The position numbers and the translations under genes were made by a program. The notes under the pieces were generated by a model. It was not told the origin of the DNA and did not search any database. It saw nothing but the letters and a program-made list of their open reading frames with translations. 64,000 nt of DNA from an uncultured Sedimentitalea sp. (GTDB lineage: Bacteria > Pseudomonadota > Alphaproteobacteria > Rhodobacterales > Rhodobacteraceae), in assembly GCA_947504115.1 (NCBI GenBank), contig CANNGH010000006.1:186001-250000 (forward strand), written 5' to 3'. This document shows positions 60,204 to 64,000 of this stretch, one piece after another (within the stretch, counting starts at the first letter, position 1; every line of letters starts with the position of its first letter).

Positions 60204-61637
60204 TCATTTCAGGGCTTCCAGTTTTGAAGGGTCAAATTCCGGCAAGACTTTTGCATTGGGAGAACCAGCGGTTGCGGAAAGTCGCAAACCTGTAGCCTCC
60301 AACTGAGATTTGAGCCTGTCGGCTTCTTTATAGTTCTTTTGATCGCGTAGTTCCTGCCAACGTCTTAGGAAAGGAGCTATTTCGGAGGTATAAAGCGGCA
60401 AATCGCCTTCCGAACTGGTTCCAACAAGCACGACGTCCAATTCGCGACACCAATCGTACTTTTCAGCATCTGGAAGGCCGAGAAGCCGCATCGCTGATTT
60501 CAAGTCTGGCGGTGAAAGGCGACCCATCTCGGTGATGGCGAGATGGGTATTCAAGTCGTCGAGTAGCGCGGTCAGTACCGCTGAATTTACCGACAGAGAG
60601 GCTTCAACTCCATCTGTCATTTGATACCACTTTGCTAGGCGTGACTTTGCCTCCCGCGCCTTCTCCGCCGTCCAATCCATCGGCTTGCGATAATGCGTGC
60701 TCAGGAACACGAAGCGGATCACCTCACCCGGCACTTTCCAGCCGCCACTCCAGTTGCCGTCGAGCAGATCGCGCACGGTGAAGAAATTGCCCAGAGACTT
60801 GGACATCTTCTTGCCCTCGACCTGCAGCATCTCGTTATGCATCCAGTAGCGCGCGAACTTGCCGTCGGGATGGGCGCAGCGGCTTTGGGCGATCTCGTTT
60901 TCGTGGTGGGGGAACATCAGGTCGTTGCCGCCGCCGTGGATGTCGAAACTCTCGCCCAGCAATTCATGGCTCATGGCCGAACATTCGATATGCCAGCCGG
61001 GCCGCCCGCGACCCCAGGGCGAGTCCCAGCCGGGCAGATCGGGGGAGGACGGTTTCCACAGCACGAAATCCATCGGGTTGCGCTTGTAGGGCGCGACCTC
61101 GACCCGCGCGCCGGCGATCATGTCCTCGACCGTGCGGCCCGAAAGCCGGCCATAGTCGGCATAGCTTTCGACGGCGAACAGGACGTGTCCTTCGGCGACA
61201 TAGGCATGGCCGCGCGCGATCAGATCCTCGATCATCGCCACCATCTGCGGGATGTATTGCGTGGCGCGGGGCATCGCGTCGGGCTCCAGCGCCCCAAGGG
61301 CGGCCATGTCGTCGAGAAACCATTGCGTCGTCTCGGCGGTGATTGTGGCAATCTCTGCGTTCACATCGCCATCCAAGCTAACATTCTCGATCGCGCGTGC
61401 GTTTATCTTGTCGTCCACATCGGTGAAATTGCGCACATAGGTGACGTGATCGGTCCCGTAAACATGGCGCAGCAGGCGATAGAGCACGTCGAACACCACC
61501 ACCGGCCGCGCATTGCCCAGATGCGCGCGGTCATAGACGGTCGGCCCGCAGACATACATGCGCACGTTTTCGGGGTCTATCGGGGTGAACCGTTCCTTCC
61601 GGCGGGTGGCGGTGTTGTAAAGTGTGATGTCCGTCAT
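60204..61637 (-). CDS. cysS: Cysteinyl-tRNA synthetase, with a divergent low-GC C-terminus
   Basis: A 477-residue class I synthetase that charges tRNA-Cys. The N-terminal catalytic part is complete: [19 protein letters not shown] (zinc Cys and HIGH-like motif), [10 protein letters not shown] (zinc), [19 protein letters not shown] and the KMSKS loop. The last 150 residues differ: [20 protein letters not shown] and the end KLEALK lack the usual GTTW-type terminus. Its coding sequence 60241-60660 holds 218 G or C in 420 bases (52%), against 77 in 120 (64%) at 60961-61080. The frame is intact, so the enzyme is probably active. Confidence 0.93.
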   Translation of the reverse strand: MTDITLYNTATRRKERFTPIDPENVRMYVCGPTVYDRAHLGNARPVVVFDVLYRLLRHVYGTDHVTYVRNFTDVDDKINARAIENVSLDGDVNAEIATITAETTQWFLDDMAALGALEPDAMPRATQYIPQMVAMIEDLIARGHAYVAEGHVLFAVESYADYGRLSGRTVEDMIAGARVEVAPYKRNPMDFVLWKPSSPDLPGWDSPWGRGRPGWHIECSAMSHELLGESFDIHGGGNDLMFPHHENEIAQSRCAHPDGKFARYWMHNEMLQVEGKKMSKSLGNFFTVRDLLDGNWSGGWKVPGEVIRFVFLSTHYRKPMDWTAEKAREAKSRLAKWYQMTDGVEASLSVNSAVLTALLDDLNTHLAITEMGRLSPPDLKSAMRLLGLPDAEKYDWCRELDVVLVGTSSEGDLPLYTSEIAPFLRRWQELRDQKNYKEADRLKSQLEATGLRLSATAGSPNAKVLPEFDPSKLEALK

Positions 61638-61813
61638 GGCAAAATCCTCGCGGCGCGGTGTCAGCGCGGGCTTAGCAACTTGTCAGACAGATGGAAACGA
61701 CAGAAACCCGGCCCGCTGGATGGTTCAGCAGGCGGTACAGCCGATAATCGGGCGGTCGGGTCGGGTCATGGCGACATGATTGGCACAAAACGCGCGCCAC
61801 GCCAAGGGGCTGT

Positions 61814-61837
61814 CCCATCCCGCGACAGCGGGATGGG
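61814..61837 (-). terminator. Hairpin downstream of the outer membrane protein gene
   Basis: Arms CCCATCCCGC (61814-61823) and GCGGGATGGG (61828-61837) with loop GACA, a perfect 10-base stem 14 bases after the OMP stop. No T run follows. Confidence 0.6.
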
Positions 61838-61851
61838 CGTGCCGGTAACGA

Positions 61852-62373
61852 TCAGAACCGGAACGACGCGCGGAACGTGAGGCTGTCGGTATCGTAATCC
61901 GTTCCGGTTCCGGCGAAATTGCCGAAGTCATGGCGCAGCAGTTCGCCGCCCAGGGCCACCCGCTCGTTCACGGCATAGGTAACGCCCAGCCCGTAGATAT
62001 TGCCGTTGTCGTTTCCGAACGATGTTTTCATGCGGGCACGGCCCAGAACCGCATAGCCCATCACCTGACCGAAATCGTAGCCACCCTTGACCTTGACGCG
62101 GCCGATATTGTCCACGTCGCCCGCGCCGCCCAGCAGCCCGATATCGGTGCGTTCGTATTCCAGTTCGCCGCCCGCGATCCATTGGCCGAAATCGAGATCA
62201 TAGCCGACATGGGCGCCATAGGTCGCGGCATTGTCGCCGTTGGGACCATCGATGTCGGTCCAGCCGACGCCGAGACCGAAATAGAGTCCGGTCCAGTCAT
62301 CCGCCATGGCGGGAGCCGCGGCCATCGGGGCGATCAACGCCGCGCTGGCGGCTGCCAGGACAAGTTTTTTCAT
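61852..62373 (-). CDS. Outer membrane beta-barrel protein
   Basis: A 173-residue protein with signal peptide MKKLVLAAASAALIAPMAAAPAMA. The mature part opens DDWTGLYFGLGVGWTDIDG and ends SLTFRASFRF, with a C-terminal Phe, characteristic of the small OmpA-like/OMP_b-brl porin fold with eight strands. AAGGAG lies seven bases upstream of ATG 62373. It is a structural or adhesion-type surface protein; exact role unknown. It has a downstream hairpin, so it appears monocistronic. Confidence 0.87.
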   Translation of the reverse strand: MKKLVLAAASAALIAPMAAAPAMADDWTGLYFGLGVGWTDIDGPNGDNAATYGAHVGYDLDFGQWIAGGELEYERTDIGLLGGAGDVDNIGRVKVKGGYDFGQVMGYAVLGRARMKTSFGNDNGNIYGLGVTYAVNERVALGGELLRHDFGNFAGTGTDYDTDSLTFRASFRF

Positions 62374-62739
62374 TACTGCTCTCCTTGGTGACGGGGCTCG
62401 TCTGCAATGCGGCCCTCTTGGCGCGCAATATGCGCCGTGTCGGCGATCAAATCAAGCGGGGTGAGGCAAGGCAACGGTGCGGTCCGCCGCGCACCGCCCG
62501 GACGCGCAGGTTTGGGCAGGAACCGGCAAAAGCGTCGCAAACGGGACAGACGCACCGGGCCGGCACGCCAAACTGATCGGAACGAAGAGAGGGGGCATGC
62601 GATGCAAGGCGAATTGTCCAAGATCGCCCTGATCTGCAGAGTCATCGGTGCCGCGCGCGGGCGCGCCGCACGGGGTGCACCGGCGGCGGGCTGATCCGCC
62701 GCTTGCGTTTTCCTTTCCTTTCTTGCCGGACCACATGCC
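62374..62739. other. 366-base intergenic gap, no gene seen
   Basis: The divergent gap between the OMP and MttB-like genes. Short frames exist on both strands (for example 62407-62694) but they have no start context or conserved features and their composition looks like GC-rich noise. I see no RNA gene and no clear promoter pair. Confidence 0.5.
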
Positions 62740-64000
62740 ATGACCTTGCACCCTCCACCTGCCGCCTCCAACCGCAGCGGCGGACGCGCGGCGCGCCGTG
62801 CTGCCCGTGCCGCCCCCCTGGCTGCGCATCTGCGCCCCGTGCGCCCCGGCCTCGAGGGCGGACAATACAAGCCGCTGACCCAGGCCGGGATCGAGCGCAT
62901 CCATGCCGCCGCACTCGACGCGCTGGAACAGATCGGCCTGGCCGACGCCCCCGAAAGCGGCGTTGCGCATCTCACCCGCGCCGGTGCCATTCAGGGCGAC
63001 GATGGCCGTCTGCGCTTTCCCCGCGCGCTGATCGAGGACACTCTGGCCGGCGCGAACCGCGAAATCACCCTGTTCGGGCGCGATTCACGCCACGACATGA
63101 CCCTGTCGGGCAACCGCGTGCATTTCGGCACGGCAGGCGCGGCGGTGCATCTGGTCGATGTGCTGGGGCGCCATTACCGCGAATGCACGGTGCAGGATAT
63201 ACATGACGCCGCGCGGATCGCGGATGTCCTGGACAACATCCATTTCCTGCAACGCCCCATGGTCGCGCGGGACATTCCCGACAACCGCGAGATGGATCTG
63301 AACACGATCTATGCCTGCTGCGCGGGCACCACGAAACATGTCGGCACCTCGTTCACCGAACCCGCGTTCGTGGGCGATGCCTTCGAGATGCTGCACCTGA
63401 TCGCGGGCGGCGAGGAGAACTGGCGCGCGCGTCCCTTTGTCAGCAACTCCAACTGCTTCGTCGTGCCGCCGATGAAATTCGCCACCGAAAGCTGTCTGGT
63501 GATGGAGCGGTGCATCGAAGGCGGCATGCCGATCCTGCTGCTGAGCGCCGGACAGGCCGGTGCGACGGCGCCCGCGCCGATCGCCGGCGCCATTGTGCAG
63601 GCGGTGGCCGAATGTCTGGCCGGGCTGGTCTATGTCAACGCCATCAAGCCGGGCCATCCAGCGATTTTCGGCACATGGCCCTTCGTGTCGGACCTGCGCA
63701 CCGGCGCGATGTCGGGCGGATCGGGCGAACAGGCGCTGCTGACCGCCGGTTGCGCGCAGATGCACGCGTTCTATGGCCTGCCCGGCGGCGCCGCGGCGGG
63801 GATTGCCGATGCCAAGCTGCCCGACATGCAGGCCGGATGGGAGCAGATGTGTTCCAACGTCATGGCCGGACTTTCGGGGCTGAACCTGATCTACGAGGCG
63901 GCGGGAATGCATGCCTCGCTGCTTGGGTTCTGCCTGGAATCGCTGATCCTGGGGGATGATCTGATCGGTCAGGCGCTGCGTTGCGTGCGCGGGATCGAGG
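62740..64000 (+). CDS. Trimethylamine methyltransferase (MttB)-family protein, 3' end outside window
   Basis: A frame of 420 codons that is open to the right edge. After an Ala/Arg-rich lead, GQYKPLTQAGIERIHAAALD starts the MttB domain; THTxTxx-type cores follow as NREITLFGRDSRHDMTLSGN and HFGTAGAAVHLVDVLGRHY, with GHPAIFGTWPFVSDLRTGAM and GGSGEQALL in the second half. MttB superfamily enzymes transfer methyl groups from quaternary or tertiary amines to a corrinoid protein. There is no in-frame stop where trimethylamine MttB carries pyrrolysine (UAG), so this is the non-Pyl type, for example glycine betaine-like. ATG 62740 is the only start in a sensible place. Confidence 0.85.
   Translation, partial: MTLHPPPAASNRSGGRAARRAARAAPLAAHLRPVRPGLEGGQYKPLTQAGIERIHAAALDALEQIGLADAPESGVAHLTRAGAIQGDDGRLRFPRALIEDTLAGANREITLFGRDSRHDMTLSGNRVHFGTAGAAVHLVDVLGRHYRECTVQDIHDAARIADVLDNIHFLQRPMVARDIPDNREMDLNTIYACCAGTTKHVGTSFTEPAFVGDAFEMLHLIAGGEENWRARPFVSNSNCFVVPPMKFATESCLVMERCIEGGMPILLLSAGQAGATAPAPIAGAIVQAVAECLAGLVYVNAIKPGHPAIFGTWPFVSDLRTGAMSGGSGEQALLTAGCAQMHAFYGLPGGAAAGIADAKLPDMQAGWEQMCSNVMAGLSGLNLIYEAAGMHASLLGFCLESLILGDDLIGQALRCVRGIE

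Noticed and set aside
58379-60295. 638-codon plus-strand frame opposite cimA
   Set aside because: Antisense shadow with Arg/Gln-rich noise.

Overview
The window is a chromosomal stretch of a GC-rich alphaproteobacterium, most likely of the Rhodobacterales (Roseobacter group). The evidence is the complete 14-gene nuo operon interspersed with small genes of families I know mainly from this order (DUF5333, DUF5337, small lipoproteins, a carboxymuconolactone decarboxylase-like gene), a NuoE with a helix-hairpin-helix tail, a non-pyrrolysine MttB-type methyltransferase, and a Hint-domain protein. Nearly all of it is ordinary core genome. I see no prophage, insertion sequence, CRISPR array, rRNA or tRNA.

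Layout. 1-4513 (+): end of a Hint-domain protein, prfC, a glycosyltransferase and a DEAD-box helicase. 4560-24753 (-): one very long, tightly packed operon reading nuoA-B-C-[57 aa membrane ORF]-D-E-[DUF5337]-F-[lipoprotein]-[DUF5333]-G-[lipoprotein]-H-I-[CMD family]-J-K-L-M-N-birA-coaX-rnj. Most junctions are ATGA, TGATG or TAATG overlaps. 24960-26030 (+): a nitronate monooxygenase diverging from nuoA. 26027-34103 (-): a leucine/isovalerate degradation operon liuA-acyl-CoA ligase-liuB-liuD-liuE-liuC, with a near-perfect palindrome at its promoter. 34241-39902: creA (+), a DegT-type aminotransferase (-), gph (-), then glmU-glmS (+) for UDP-GlcNAc synthesis. 40121-43154 (-): pntA-pntB transhydrogenase.

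43284-51870: an ICMT-like membrane methyltransferase (-), an SDR plus kynureninase pair (+), a class I glutamine amidotransferase-like hydrolase (-), a small one-helix membrane protein (-), pepN (+), gatB and a hotdog thioesterase (+). 51927-58476: a DUF481 outer-membrane protein, DUF4177 protein, HNH endonuclease, VOC protein, esterase plus 3-methyladenine glycosylase pair, MFS transporter and a squalene-synthase-like protein resembling the complex I assembly factor NDUFAF6. 58460-64000: citramalate synthase, cysS, an outer-membrane beta-barrel protein, and the 5' part of an MttB-family methyltransferase that runs off the end.

How parts fit together. Complex I, the transhydrogenase and the leucine pathway (whose dehydrogenase feeds electrons to ubiquinone through ETF) form an energy and redox core. 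BirA, encoded in the nuo operon, is the expected ligase for the biotin carrier of LiuD. The points most worth a second look are the uncharacterised small proteins translationally coupled inside the nuo operon, the NuoE DNA-binding-like tail, the catalytically degenerate NDUFAF6-like protein, and a low-GC, divergent C-terminal segment of cysS that looks like an acquired patch.
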